43,943 nt of DNA. Origin: an uncultured Clostridia bacterium. Lineage in GTDB: Bacteria; Bacillota; Clostridia; Lachnospirales; CAMVHY01. A model generated the notes under the pieces. That model did no database searches and was not told where the DNA came from. It saw only the letters and a list, made by a program, of their open reading frames with translations. How positions within the stretch are numbered: position 1 is the stretch's first letter; the number at the start of each line of letters is the position of its first letter. Location: assembly GCA_946415665.1 (NCBI GenBank), contig CAMKTI010000001.1, forward strand, positions 1-43,943, in the 5' to 3' direction. The position numbers were made by a program, and so were the translations under genes. Below, piece after piece: positions 29,285 to 39,087 of the stretch.

Positions 29285-29312
29285 AGGGGCGAAACCCCAT
29301 TTATTTTTACAT
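29285..29312. terminator. Short GC stem-loop at the transposon left end
   Basis: GGGG CGAAA CCCC followed by ATTTATTTTT. The stem is only four or five pairs but GC-only; it may stop transcription entering from hsdM1. Confidence 0.4.
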
Positions 29313-29341
29313 TGAAACATCAACATAATTCAATGATTATA

Positions 29342-29370
29342 TTGAAACCTGTTGGAACTCGCACTATAAT
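29342..29370 (+). promoter_or_regulatory. Promoter of the hsdR-hsdM-hsdS operon
   Basis: TTGAAA (29342-29347), a 17-base spacer and a perfect TATAAT (29365-29370) lie about 37 bases before hsdR. A second TTGAAAC about 30 bases upstream forms a repeat that could be an operator. AGGAGA ahead of ATG 29407 is a good ribosome site. Confidence 0.75.
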
Positions 29371-29406
29371 AATGGCAATGGCAATTTTATACAGGAGATT
29401 GATTAT

Positions 29407-32040
29407 ATGCCTAAAGCAAAATCAGAATACGAGGTTGAGGAGCTGTACATTAGCAGGCTTGACGACATGGGCTGCGAATATGTAAACCTGAAGAACTATA
29501 ACGATGTATGCTACAACTTCAGAAAACAGTTCTGTAATCTGAATGCCAAGGAACTGATAGCAGCAAAAGGCGTGGGGAACTCTCGGATGCAGAGTTTGAC
29601 CGTGTGTTGATACGCCTTGGAAACCATACCATTTACGAATCCGCAAAGATACTGCGTGAGCAGTGGGTATAGAAGATTCTCATTCCGTGGCCTGTTCAGG
29701 TTTATCCAGCTGTTCGTGATTTCCAATTTGATGATTACCAAGTGCTGTGCCAACATCAACGAGAACGACCCGTCCGGGCATAAGCAGGACATCCTGAAAT
29801 CCTTGACATTCTTCTGGACGGATGAGAACAACGTTCGTGTGAGCAAGCTAATGGACTTCACAAATACATTCCTGACGAAGTTCCATCTGACAGAGATGCT
29901 GAGCAAGTATTTCGTCATCAATGATACAGAGCATGTCCTGCTGGTCATGAGACCTTATCAGGTCTATGCCGTGAAACATGCATTTGACCGCATCATCATG
30001 GCGAATATGAACGGTTATGTCTTTCATACCACAGGTTCAGGAAAGACACTGACCAGTTACAAACTGGCATCCCTGCTTCGTGACGACCGAAGGATTGACA
30101 AAGTATTCTTCCTTATCGACCGCAGCAACCTTGATGACCAGACCGTTGACGAATACAACAGCTTCGAAGCAAGATTCGTTGACCAGACCGACAGTACATA
30201 CAATCTGGTGAAAGACCTCCAGGACTTGTCAAAGACACTGATTATTATGACAATTCAGAAGATGGTAACGGCGCTCCGTTCTGAGGAGTACGACGCCAGT
30301 ATAACTACGTTCAGGCAGCAGAAATGCGTATTTATTATTGATGAGTGTCACCGCTCGCAGTTTGGAAAGATTCATTCTCAGATTAGCAAGCACTGCCAGA
30401 ACTCAAATTACATTGGGTTCACGTGAACGCCTATCTTTGCCGAGAACAAAGGTATGCAGTGACAGACAACGGCAGATATCTTCTATTCAGGGAAGCTTGA
30501 CCCGTGCATTCATAAGTACATGATTAAGGAAGCCATTGCTGACGGTAATGTGCTTCGGTTCTCTGTCGAATACATGAGAAGTATTTCTGTCACGAGCATC
30601 AAGGACTCTAAGATTGACCCGAAAGCGCTGGACAATGCGGAATACTGCAAGCGTCACAAGATAGACCTTGACGAACTGTATCATTCCGATGAGCGTATTG
30701 CTGCCATTTTGGGAGATATCCTTGAACACCTGAACCAGCATACAAGACTGGAAAACAACAATGTTTATACAGCCATTTTTGCCATCAATAAGATTGAGAC
30801 GCTGGTGAAGTATTACAACTATATGAAGGTGCATAACCCGAAGGGATATAAGATTGCAGCTATCTTCACTTATCAGGCCAATCAGGACATGGAAGAAAGC
30901 CCAGATAAGCACGCTGGCGAACATCTGGGAGCCTGCATGTACGACCTCAGTAAGTTTGATGCCTACCGCAAGGATATTTCCAAGCGTATGAAGCAGAAAG
31001 ACCTGCCTCAGGTTGACCTGCTTCTGGTTGTGAATATGTTCCTGACAGGTTTTGACAGCAAGCCGGCGAACACGCTGTTCCTTGATAAGAATCTTGTCTG
31101 GCACTTTCTGGTTCAGGCATACAGCAGTACAAACCGTGTGGACAAGGTGACGAAGCAGTTTGGTCAGATAGTCACTTACCGTAATATCAAGAAGACGCTG
31201 GACGATGCTCTGAAGCCCTATTCGGGCGACGGAGACCCGAATGCGTATCTGCTTCAGTCCTATGACTTCTATGTCACAGAGTATTACAAGTAGGTGGGCG
31301 AACTGCGGTCTATCGTGGCGACACCTGACGATGCAGGAAACCTTAAGTCTGAGAACAATATCAGAGCCTTTGTCATTGCATTCAGAACACTGGCGGGCAT
31401 CCTGAGCGCGCTGAAGACCTTCTCGAAGTTCGATTGGGCTGACTTTGCACCGGCACTGGATGAAAACGAATACGCCGATTTCAAGTCGTGGTATCTGTAT
31501 TACTATGACAAGCATAGAGGTGGCGGCAAAGAATCCGTTCTGGTCGATGTGGACTTCAACATCGAACTGGTCAGAACTGATAAAATCAATGTGGTCTGCG
31601 TCCTGAATCTGCTGAAGGACATCAACCGCAAGGACAAGAACGAGATGAAGAAGTCCGTAGACCTCATCCTCCGTGAAATCGAGCGTTCCGACAACGAAAA
31701 GATGCGTTATAAGCGGGATATCATGAAGGCATTCGTGACGGAGCGGTTCTTTGAACTGGACCCTGATGCCGATATCATCGAGATTTACAACGAATATGAG
31801 CGTGAAGTAATGCAGGCCGATATCGAGTCTTTCTCTTGTGAAAATAAACTAGATGCGGGTTTTGTTTTCAGAATGGTTCATGAATACTTCATTGACACGA
31901 AATCCGTTACAAAAGAATTCCTGAGAGTGGAACTTCAGTATCAAGGCGCGAAAGGTTTGTTGCGGATAACTGAATACATCAAGCGACTGAATGCTTTCTC
32001 AGAGGAAAGCTACAACAAGTTCATCGCTGAAGGCGAATAA
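29407..32040 (+). pseudogene. hsdR: Type I restriction endonuclease/translocase subunit HsdR, decayed
   Basis: HsdR is the ATP-driven translocase and nuclease of type I systems. The N-terminus (MPKAKSEYEVEELYISRL) is normal; a frameshift near 29575 leads to ELSDAEFDRVLIRLGNHTIYESAKILREQWV, then at about 29,672 the sequence jumps to YRRFSFRGLFRFIQLFV. About 130-150 residues usual in the family are missing there, which should include the PD-(D/E)xK nuclease core. Helicase motifs follow: FHTTGSGKT, FIIDECHRSQFG, YIGFT-stop-TPIFAENKG, VDLLLVVNMFLTGFDSK, QAYSSTNRV. Stops: TGA 30424, TGA 30460, TAG 31291. The C-terminal domain is otherwise well preserved. Confidence 0.88.
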
Positions 32041-32058
32041 TGAAAGGAGAATACTACT

Positions 32059-33665
32059 ATGACTGATACCGTACAGAAACAGTCCCAGGAGCTGGCAACC
32101 CAGCTCTGGGCTATCGCAAACGAGCTTCGTGGCAATATGGATGCCAGTAAGTTTAAGAACTATATCCTTGGTGTTATCTTCTACAGATATCTGTCAGAGA
32201 AAACAGAGAGCTATATGAATGATCTGTTAAAGGATGACGGTATTTCATACCGTGAGGCTCTGAAAAATGAAGAATTTGCACCTACTGTCATGGAGTGGTC
32301 CATTGGGCATCTTGGTTACATCATTGAGCCGAAGTATCTGTGGGCTTCCCTTATCGATGAAATCAAAGGTGCATAATTCTCGATTGAGTACTTCGACAAG
32401 GCGATTTCCGCTCTGGTGACTTCCACCATCAGGCAGGAATCCGAAGCAGCATTCGATAAGCTGTTTGACGACATGAACCTTCAGGACAAGGATCTCGGCA
32501 AGGAAGTACCCGAAAGGACTACCCTGATTGCCAAGGTCATGCAGAAGGTCGATGATATTTCCTTCAACGTTGACGATGCTGAGATGGATGTGCTGGGAAC
32601 AGCATACATGATTCTGATTTCCCTGTTCGCATCAGATGCTGGTAAGAAAGGCGGAGAATTCTTCACTCCGACATGCGCATCAAAGTTTTTTGCAAGGCTT
32701 GCAGCAGCTGGTCTGGATGAAGTGAAGAACGCTGCCGACAGCTGTGCGGGTTCAGGCTCGTTGCTTCTAGAAGTGCAGAATCATCTTTCCACTAAGAAGG
32801 TTGGGCACTTCTATGCAACCTAAAAGAACAGAAGCAACTACAATCTGCTTCGTATGAACCTGCCGATGCACGGTGTTCTATACAAGAAGTTTAGCTGCTT
32901 TAATTCGGACTCTATCAAGATGGATAACTATTATGAAAACGACGAACCGCTGATGTTTGATATTCAGGTTGAAAACCCGCCGTATTTCGCCAAGTTCGAC
33001 CAGAGTCCGGAGCTTCTGGATGACCATCGTTTTTCTTCTTGCGGTGTACTTGCCAAGCAGGAGAAGGCAGACCTGATGTTTGTGGAGAGCATGGTCTATC
33101 GTATGTCGGAAGATGGTAGGATTGCAACTTTGCTTCCGAATGGAGCATTATTCAGAGGAAAAGACAAGAAAAATGGAAAAAATGATGCGGAATACGATAT
33201 CTGTAGACATCTGATTGAGAATCTGAACGTAATAGATGCCATTATTGGACTTCCTGCCAAAATGTTCCACGGCGCAAAACTGCCTGTTATTTTGATGGTG
33301 CTGAAAAAGAAGCGCAACGGCAACTCTGACAACATTCTGTTCATTGATGCCAGCAAGTATTTCACGCCTGAAAAGACCATGAATGTCATCACCGATGAAG
33401 ATATCGACCGCATTGTTGATACCTATGTAAACAGGTCTGAAATAGATAAGTTTTCTCATGTGGCATCTCTCGAAAAGGTTTGCGTCAAGAATGATTTCAA
33501 CTGTAATATTCCTCGCTATGTGGATAGCTTTTAGAAGGAAGAAGCTGTAGATATCAATGTGCAGACAGCGTGCAGACATCGGTTATTAAAAAGTGTACGG
33601 AAGAAGTATCAGCCGTTGAGCATAAACTGGAGGCATTCTTCAGGGAATTGGGATTGGAGGTATAA
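32059..33665 (+). pseudogene. hsdM: Type I DNA methyltransferase HsdM2, decayed
   Basis: A second, distinct HsdM (about 535 codons) partnered with the adjoining hsdR and hsdS. Blocks: QLWAIANELRGNMDASKFKN, GVIFYRYLSEKTE, GEFFTPTCASKFF, motif I DSCAGSGSLLL, motif IV ENPPYFAKFD, KADLMFVESMVYRMSEDGR, ATLLPNGALFRG, LPAKMFHGAKLPVILMVLKK. Stops: TAA 32374-32376, TAA 32821-32823 (family Glu) and TAG 33532-33534. A tandem 11-base duplication near 33,559-33,580 shifts the frame before the C-terminal helix VIKKCTEEVSAVEHKLEAFF. It begins 18 bases after hsdR, with AAAGGAG upstream, and ends 3 bases before hsdS. Confidence 0.88.
33558..33579 (+). repeat. 11-base tandem duplication in hsdM2
   Basis: GTGCAGACAGC is followed at once by GTGCAGACATC. 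Removing one unit restores the HsdM C-terminal frame. Confidence 0.7.
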
Positions 33666-33668
33666 CGG

Positions 33669-34904
33669 ATGCCTGCACTTAGATTTAAAGACAAGAACGG
33701 GCATGCGTTTGAGGCTCCAGATGAGCTTACAATCCAAGACCTGTTCGATAAGGTTCGATAAGGTTAAGACAACCAACAAAGACAGAGCGAACAAGAACGT
33801 CATCACGAATTTCGCTGAACATGGTCTGATTCTGCAAAGGGAGTTTTTTGACAAGAATATCGCTGTAGAAGGGAATGCCAGTAAGTATACGATTATTAAG
33901 GATGGCGATTTCGTTTATAATCCAAGAAAGTCATCTACAGCACCTTATGGCCCGTTAAATTGCTATACTCGTGAAGAACCAGGCATTGTATCTCCGTTGT
34001 ATTCGTGCCTGACTCCGAAGAACAAGGCTTATACACCGTATTTGCTGTATTACTTTGCAAGTCCTGCTTGGTATTCGTACATTTACCATAACGGCAATCA
34101 GGGAGGCGCAAGACATGACCGAGTCGGAATGACTGATGACCTTTTACATGGCATCCCTATTTTATTGCCTTGTCAGGAAGAGCAGGATAAAATCACAGCA
34201 TTCCTCTCGCTATACGATAGGTGCATCGAAGCGCAAGCTTCAAAGGTCGAAGCCCTCGAAATCTGTCGCAAGGGTCTTCTTCAGCAGATTTTTTCTCAGA
34301 AAATCAGGTTTAAGGCTGATGACGGGGGCAAGTTTCCTGATTGGGAAGATACAATACTCAGTGACATCTTGACCGAACGGAAGCTCAAGAGTACTGGCAA
34401 TGATGAAGTTTATTTAGCATCCGTGGCAAAGGGGCTGGTTAATCAGATTGAACATCTTGGACGTTCATTTGCTGCCGAGGATACATCGAAGTATAAGGTT
34501 GTGAAACCTGGCGATGTGGTTTATACGAAATCTCCTACAGGGACTTCAAGTGGGGTATCGTAAAGCAGTCAATGATTGACGAGGACGTTATTGTATCACC
34601 CATTTATGGCATCTTTATTCCGAAGAGTTATGCGTTCGGCTCCGTTTTGGATGCATACTTTTCTTCAAGCGTAAGAGCGCATAATTATCTGATTACGCAA
34701 ATCAGAAAAGGTGCAAAGAATACAATCAACATCACGAACGATGTGTTCCTCGAAAAGGAGATTTGTCTCCCGACCTCTGAGGAGGAAGCAAGAAAAATCC
34801 AAGCTTTTGTTGAGCTTCTTGATAAACAGATACAGATTGAAAAAGATAAACTTGAAGCCATCAAACAGGTAAAGAAAGGTCTTTTCCAGCAGACGTTCGT
34901 GTGA
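33669..34904 (+). pseudogene. hsdS: Type I specificity subunit HsdS, frameshifted
   Basis: HsdS carries two target recognition domains and directs the methylase and nuclease to a bipartite site. About 411 codons, normal length. It starts MPALRFKDKNGHAFEAPDEL; a perfect 10-base tandem duplication at 33744-33763 shifts the frame; TRD1 then reads LQREFFDKNIAVEG to FASPAWYSYIYHNGNQGGARHDRV, followed by the helix PILLPCQEEQDKITAFLSLYDRCI and QIFSQKIRFKAD. TRD2 (FPDWEDTILSDILTERKLK) is frameshifted near 34545 and ends with ICLPTSEEEARKIQAFVELLDKQIQ and VKKGLFQQTFV. Both repeated helices that space the TRDs are visible. Confidence 0.88.
33744..33763 (+). repeat. 10-base tandem duplication in hsdS
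   Basis: TTCGATAAGG occurs twice in direct succession. Deleting one copy rejoins LFDKV to KTTNKDRANKN. Confidence 0.8.
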
Positions 34905-34913
34905 GGTGGTGCT

Positions 34914-35117
34914 ATGCCAAGACAGAAAAAAGACGGAGTTAATATCAACTACTTCATCCGCCGAGATGTCAAGGAGAAGCTGGATGCGTACTGTGAAGAT
35001 GTCGGACAGATGTCTACAATAGCCATAGAACACATTCTGAATGATTACCTGACAAAGTATATAGCGGACAAAGAAAACGCCTCAGAAGGCAAAAATAAGG
35101 CTGATATAGCAAAGTAA
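34914..35117 (+). CDS. Ribbon-helix-helix (CopG-like) protein
   Basis: A 67-residue intact protein, MPRQKKDGVNINYFIRRD then VKEKLDAYCEDVGQMSTIAIEHILNDYL, with a lysine-rich tail. The short beta strand followed by two helices fits CopG/Arc-type regulators. It follows hsdS by 9 bases with a GAGGTGG ribosome site and is the last gene before a strong terminator. It may repress the operon (the TTGAAAC repeats near 29,312 and 29,342 could be its site; inference). It is the only undamaged gene in the transposon, though small genes escape hits by chance. Confidence 0.7.
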   Translation: MPRQKKDGVNINYFIRRDVKEKLDAYCEDVGQMSTIAIEHILNDYLTKYIADKENASEGKNKADIAK

Positions 35118-35121
35118 AACG

Positions 35122-35152
35122 AGACCCACGGTTCATCGCCGTGGGTTTTTTG
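35122..35152. terminator. Strong intrinsic terminator between convergent genes
   Basis: ACCCACGG / CCGTGGGT stem (35124-35146) with loop TTCATCG and a T6 run. It ends the hsd operon and lies against the end of the helicase gene on the other strand. Confidence 0.9.
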
Positions 35153-35153
35153 T

Positions 35154-36699
35154 TTACAGGAGTTTTCCTGCTTCGTCTATGAACTTCTAGATTGCGTTCA
35201 GGTCTACGGAACCGCTTGCGGGGGTGTTATAGAGCCTGTCTATTGCCATCTGCATCAGCGGAACCAATTCGTTCGGAATACGCATTGTTTTGTCTCCAGT
35301 GGGCCTGTTGGACTTATTCCCAGGTTTCTTAGCGGTCGCTGTAACAGAAGCAACAGAAACAGGCAGATTGTCCTTCAGGTTGGTATAGAATGCCTAACCC
35401 ACAGGGTCCACATATATCATTGCTGGCATCCAGAGACTGAAGCAGATGCATCATTTTGATGTCCCTGACACGAGACAGGGCAACATAGCACTGACCAGGA
35501 TTGGTGCAGAACGGAGCCACATTTGCTGCGTCAACGGTCTGCCCCTGTCCTTTATGCATCGTAACAGCATAAGCGAGTTTCATTGGAAACTGCCTGTATC
35601 CGCCGACATTGATGCGGGACAGGGTCTTTTTGACGAAATCATAATGATGAGCGAACAACTGAAAGTCTTCGGGGTATACATAGAACTGTGCCAACCCAGT
35701 ATCCACGCCGATATAGGTTATTTGTCCTTTGCTGTCAGCCTATATATATGTCACTGTTCCGACTGTTCCATTGTAATACTGTCGTGTATTTACCAATGAA
35801 ATGAACCTGTTATATGGGTCTGGAAGTTCATTTGCATTCATCATAACACGAGCGCCGACCTTCAATTTCAGGGGTTCAGGAAGAACCAGCAGGTCGCTTG
35901 CTGTAATACTTCCGTACAGGATAGTGTGGTTCTCGTATTCCTGTCCAGACAATGCAGCAATACAGGCATCATTAACGGTGCTTACATTGGCGTTGAAAGC
36001 GTAGATTCTGACTGCCCCAGGAATTTCCAACGGAAATGACTGTGTGTTGAAGTACGGAATATAGCGAGCATCTCCAACACGGAGAAGGTTCAGGTTGTAT
36101 GCGAACGCGGGGTCAGACTGCCGTACAATTTGCGTCAATACAACGGGAAGGAAGTGGCAATCATCCCATGCGGATGTCTGAAAGGCATACCCATGACCAA
36201 GGGATGGTCCATAATAATCGGTCAGAATCTTGCGGTCAAACTGTCCGCCGTCAATGACAGGCGGAATCTGGTAGAAGTTGCCCATGACGATAATCTGCTT
36301 GCGAATGCCAGAGACGGATTCTGCTTTCATGATTGAAGATACAACCGCTTCGAATACATCGAGCCTGCACATGCTGATTTCGTCGATAATGATGACATCT
36401 GCGCCTTTAATAGGTGAAGTAACACGCTGTATGGGCTTCTTCCTTTTGGGCTGTATCAGAGCGCTGGAGTTGAAGTTGAAGGTTATGTGGATGGTCATCC
36501 CGCCGACATTTGCGGCGGCAATCCCTGTCGGGGCACAGATGACAACGTTCTTTCCCGCAGATATAAGGAAATATACAATAGCACGAAGTAGATATGACTT
36601 TCCAGTTCCTGCTCCGACAGTGATGAATACATTCCGTCCGCTGTTGACAGCATCCAGCGCTTTCTGTTGGTCAGATGTAAGGTTTAATGTTGTTGGCAT
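35154..36699 (-). pseudogene. Pif1/RecD-like superfamily 1 helicase, interrupted
   Basis: About 515 codons. MPTTLNLTSDQQKALDAVNSG leads to Walker A GAGTGKSYLL, CAPTGIAAANVGG, Walker B VIIIDEISM, motif III VMGNFYQIPPV (family GDFxQLPP, so Asp to Asn), LTQIVRQSD, GARVMMNAN, then after TAG (35742-35740) ADSKGQITYIG, LAYAVTMHKGQGQTVD and CYVALSRVRD. A frameshift near 35430 gives the tail AFYTNLKDNLPVSVASVTATAKKPGN and MRIPNELVPLMQMAIDRLYN, with TAG at 35396-35394 and 35189-35187. Such helicases with an attached basic tail occur beside Tn554-like recombinases; a role in element processing or defence is inferred. Confidence 0.8.
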
Positions 36700-36707
36700 A
36701 CTTATGA

Positions 36708-37193
36708 CTACCTGCCTCTAACGACGCTGGGCTTTTCTCTTAACTGCCGTATCAACTCTTCCTGCGATTTAACGGTTTCACGAAAAGAAGCGATTTCATT
36801 GGTAAGTTTAAGGTTCTCGGCCTTGCATTTGGAAACAGTAGCATCTATCTGAACCAGTTCTGCAATCTATTCATCATTTCTCCGAATTTCTTCTCTGAGC
36901 ATTTCGATTGTCTCATAAGGACTGGCAGATATGTTGGCTGCTATGTACGCTTCAATGTAGGCGGTAATAATCGGATTGTTGCAGAAGGTCTGGCAGGCAA
37001 TACCGATTTTTTTCGCAACCCTGTTAATTGATATCTTATTGTTTCTGATTTTCTGAATGGCATCGGTCTGTGCCTGCACCATTAATGCAAGTACTTCATC
37101 GACCTTCGCCAGATGTTTTATGGTAATAGGCTTGATATCTGTGTCCAAGCCAAATGCCTTCAGGTTCTCCATGACTCTTTCATTTACATTCAT
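36708..37193 (-). pseudogene. TnpC-like coiled-coil protein, one in-frame TAG
   Basis: About 161 codons. MNVNERVMENLKAFGLD, then VNKISINRVAKKIGIACQTF-like helix-turn-helix residues (NKISINRVAKKIG visible), then a coiled coil: MLREEIRRNDE-stop-IAELVQIDATVSK, AENLKLTNEIASFRETVKSQEELIRQL. TAG at 36869-36867 most likely replaces Gln or Glu. Size, position directly after a recombinase (ATGA overlap) and architecture fit TnpC of Tn554, which guides the orientation and efficiency of transposition. It ends 9 bases before the helicase start. Confidence 0.65.
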
Positions 37194-39087
37194 GTCTGAA
37201 CCTCCTGTTTAATGGAATTTAAGTGGTTTACGATATATGTCAGCTAAGGATATTTTTCCAGAATGTCCTCTTCGCCGTGATGCTCCAACTCATCTTCTAG
37301 CATGGTCAGCTCTGGCACCAGAGAGTGCTCAATGATGTACTTCAGCTTGTTGAGTTCTTTCTGATAAGCCTTCTTATATCCGTTATCCTTGTTATATTGG
37401 GTGGTATCCCTGTTCTGAAGTTATTCCTCATAAGAAATATCCGCCATGAAAAACATGTGACAGTGGTTCGGACACATGCCGAAAGCAAAGTAGATAACGT
37501 CGGTCGAATTATTAGATACACACGGTATAACTTCGCCACAACGGATGCACATACCGCCGATTTTGTTTCGAAGCGGAAACTTCTTTGCAACAACCTGAAT
37601 AACACCTTCCATGTCATCCTGTATGTTCATGTGGTTCTGCTCGATGAATTCGTAAATCTTCTGAACGAAGGCATCACCGTTTGCTCCAAGCAGCTTCGAA
37701 CCGTCTTTGAATACAGCACGGTAGATGGTTTCAGAGTATTCCTTTTCAAGGTTCTTCTGTGGTCTGATGTAATAGGCTGCCATATCCTCAGAAAGATGGT
37801 TCATGTGCTTCCTGATGTAATGGAGAGAAATCTGTTGATGCTACAGGGAAGTACACACACTGCCCCTGAATTGCCTGATGGTGGGATAAGAAATCCTGTC
37901 GTCCGTCTGCTGGCCTTTTGCCCAGTCAGTTTTCTTGTCGTAAGTGTAATAGCCGTCTTTACCAGGCTTGAAGAATACGCTTACTTCGACGCTGGACAAA
38001 TCTTCATAGTCATCGCCTATGTTCAAGCACTGCAAGGCCTTCCAATAACGAAGTATGAATTTGCGATAGCGGTCGGTATACGATTGGACGTTATATGTAA
38101 CATGCTTCTGGTTTCCTGTTACGACCAATGTGTCGATACCAAGACGCTTTCTGCTGTCTGCGCAGAGGGTATCCAGAAGCTCGTATGCTTCTTTAGACAG
38201 TGAATTGATATATGTGTGTGCAACATTTCTTCTTTTCCATGCTTAAAGCTAATGAAATCCATGTAGTATAGAGGTTTATCTTTATCAGGAGAATATACGC
38301 TGTGAATAGCTCCTGTCTTTACCGTAAAGAGTTCTGCTGTCCTAAAACTTATCTGACTGTACAGAACAACCGTTGCGGCGGTGATTCGGTCTTCTGGATC
38401 TTCCTGTTCATTCCGCATAATTTCTTTAACGGCATCAAAGAATACTGGAAAGTAGTCAATCAGTACTTCGGGTGTCTTGTTGGCATGCTTGATATCATTC
38501 AGCTTTGCTGTGTTTCTGTCCTGCAGGAATTTGCAGATGCTCTTATCGGCAAGCTCTTCAAAGTTTCTTTCGTAGAAGTCCGAGAACATCAATAAATGCT
38601 CTTTGTATGCGCAAATCGTGTTGTAAAAACAAATATCTTTCATGTCGTCGAAAAGGCGTTTAAATGCCGTTTTTGGAACTCTGGAGTATACCTTGTAGCC
38701 TTCAGCTTCGAACTGTTTCAAGAAACGCATAACACTGATGACTTTGTTTTGAAGAACCCTGATTTTAACGTTCTTTTTCAGGATGCCGTCAAGAACATAC
38801 ATCTTCAAGGGTTCACTATAAGCACTAGAAGAGTCGAAATAAAACACCAGTTTTGTCTTGGATACAGGCAGGCCTGTTGTGGCAGAGAAGTCCCATATGT
38901 CATCAGAAAACCTGATATCAAGGTTTGAAAACGGGAGTTTATCAATTTGCTTGAATGTTTCCAGTATCTGGTTTTTCGGCATCAATCCTGAACGAAATGA
39001 TTCGACTTCTGGAATCAGCTGAATGCCGATTGAGTCAAAGAAGTCAATTTTTAAGGTATTGCTGTCATCAACTAATTGTTGCTGCAT
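37190..39087 (-). pseudogene. Tyrosine recombinase 3 (TnpB-like), interrupted
   Basis: About 632 codons, the size of Tn554 TnpB. A long N-terminal arm (residues 1-330) leads to the catalytic part: AATVVLYSQISFRTAELFTVK, a frameshift near 38215, YINSLSKEAYELLDTLCAD, ISYPTIRQFRGSVCTSL, TAG (37843-37841), HQQISLHYIRKHMNHLSEDMAAYYIR with the probable nucleophile Tyr. A C-terminal zinc-ribbon-like region has CIRCGEVIPC and CPNHCH. Further stops: TAA 37423-37421 and TAG 37246-37244, the latter in KYP-stop-LTYIV. Its start overlaps the preceding recombinase by 20 bases and its TGA overlaps the tnpC ATG. Confidence 0.75.

Noticed and set aside
29287..29299. Transposon terminal inverted repeat (GGGG-CGAAA-CCCC)
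   Set aside because: It is a self-contained hairpin with no partner at the right end near 42,990; a terminator is more likely.
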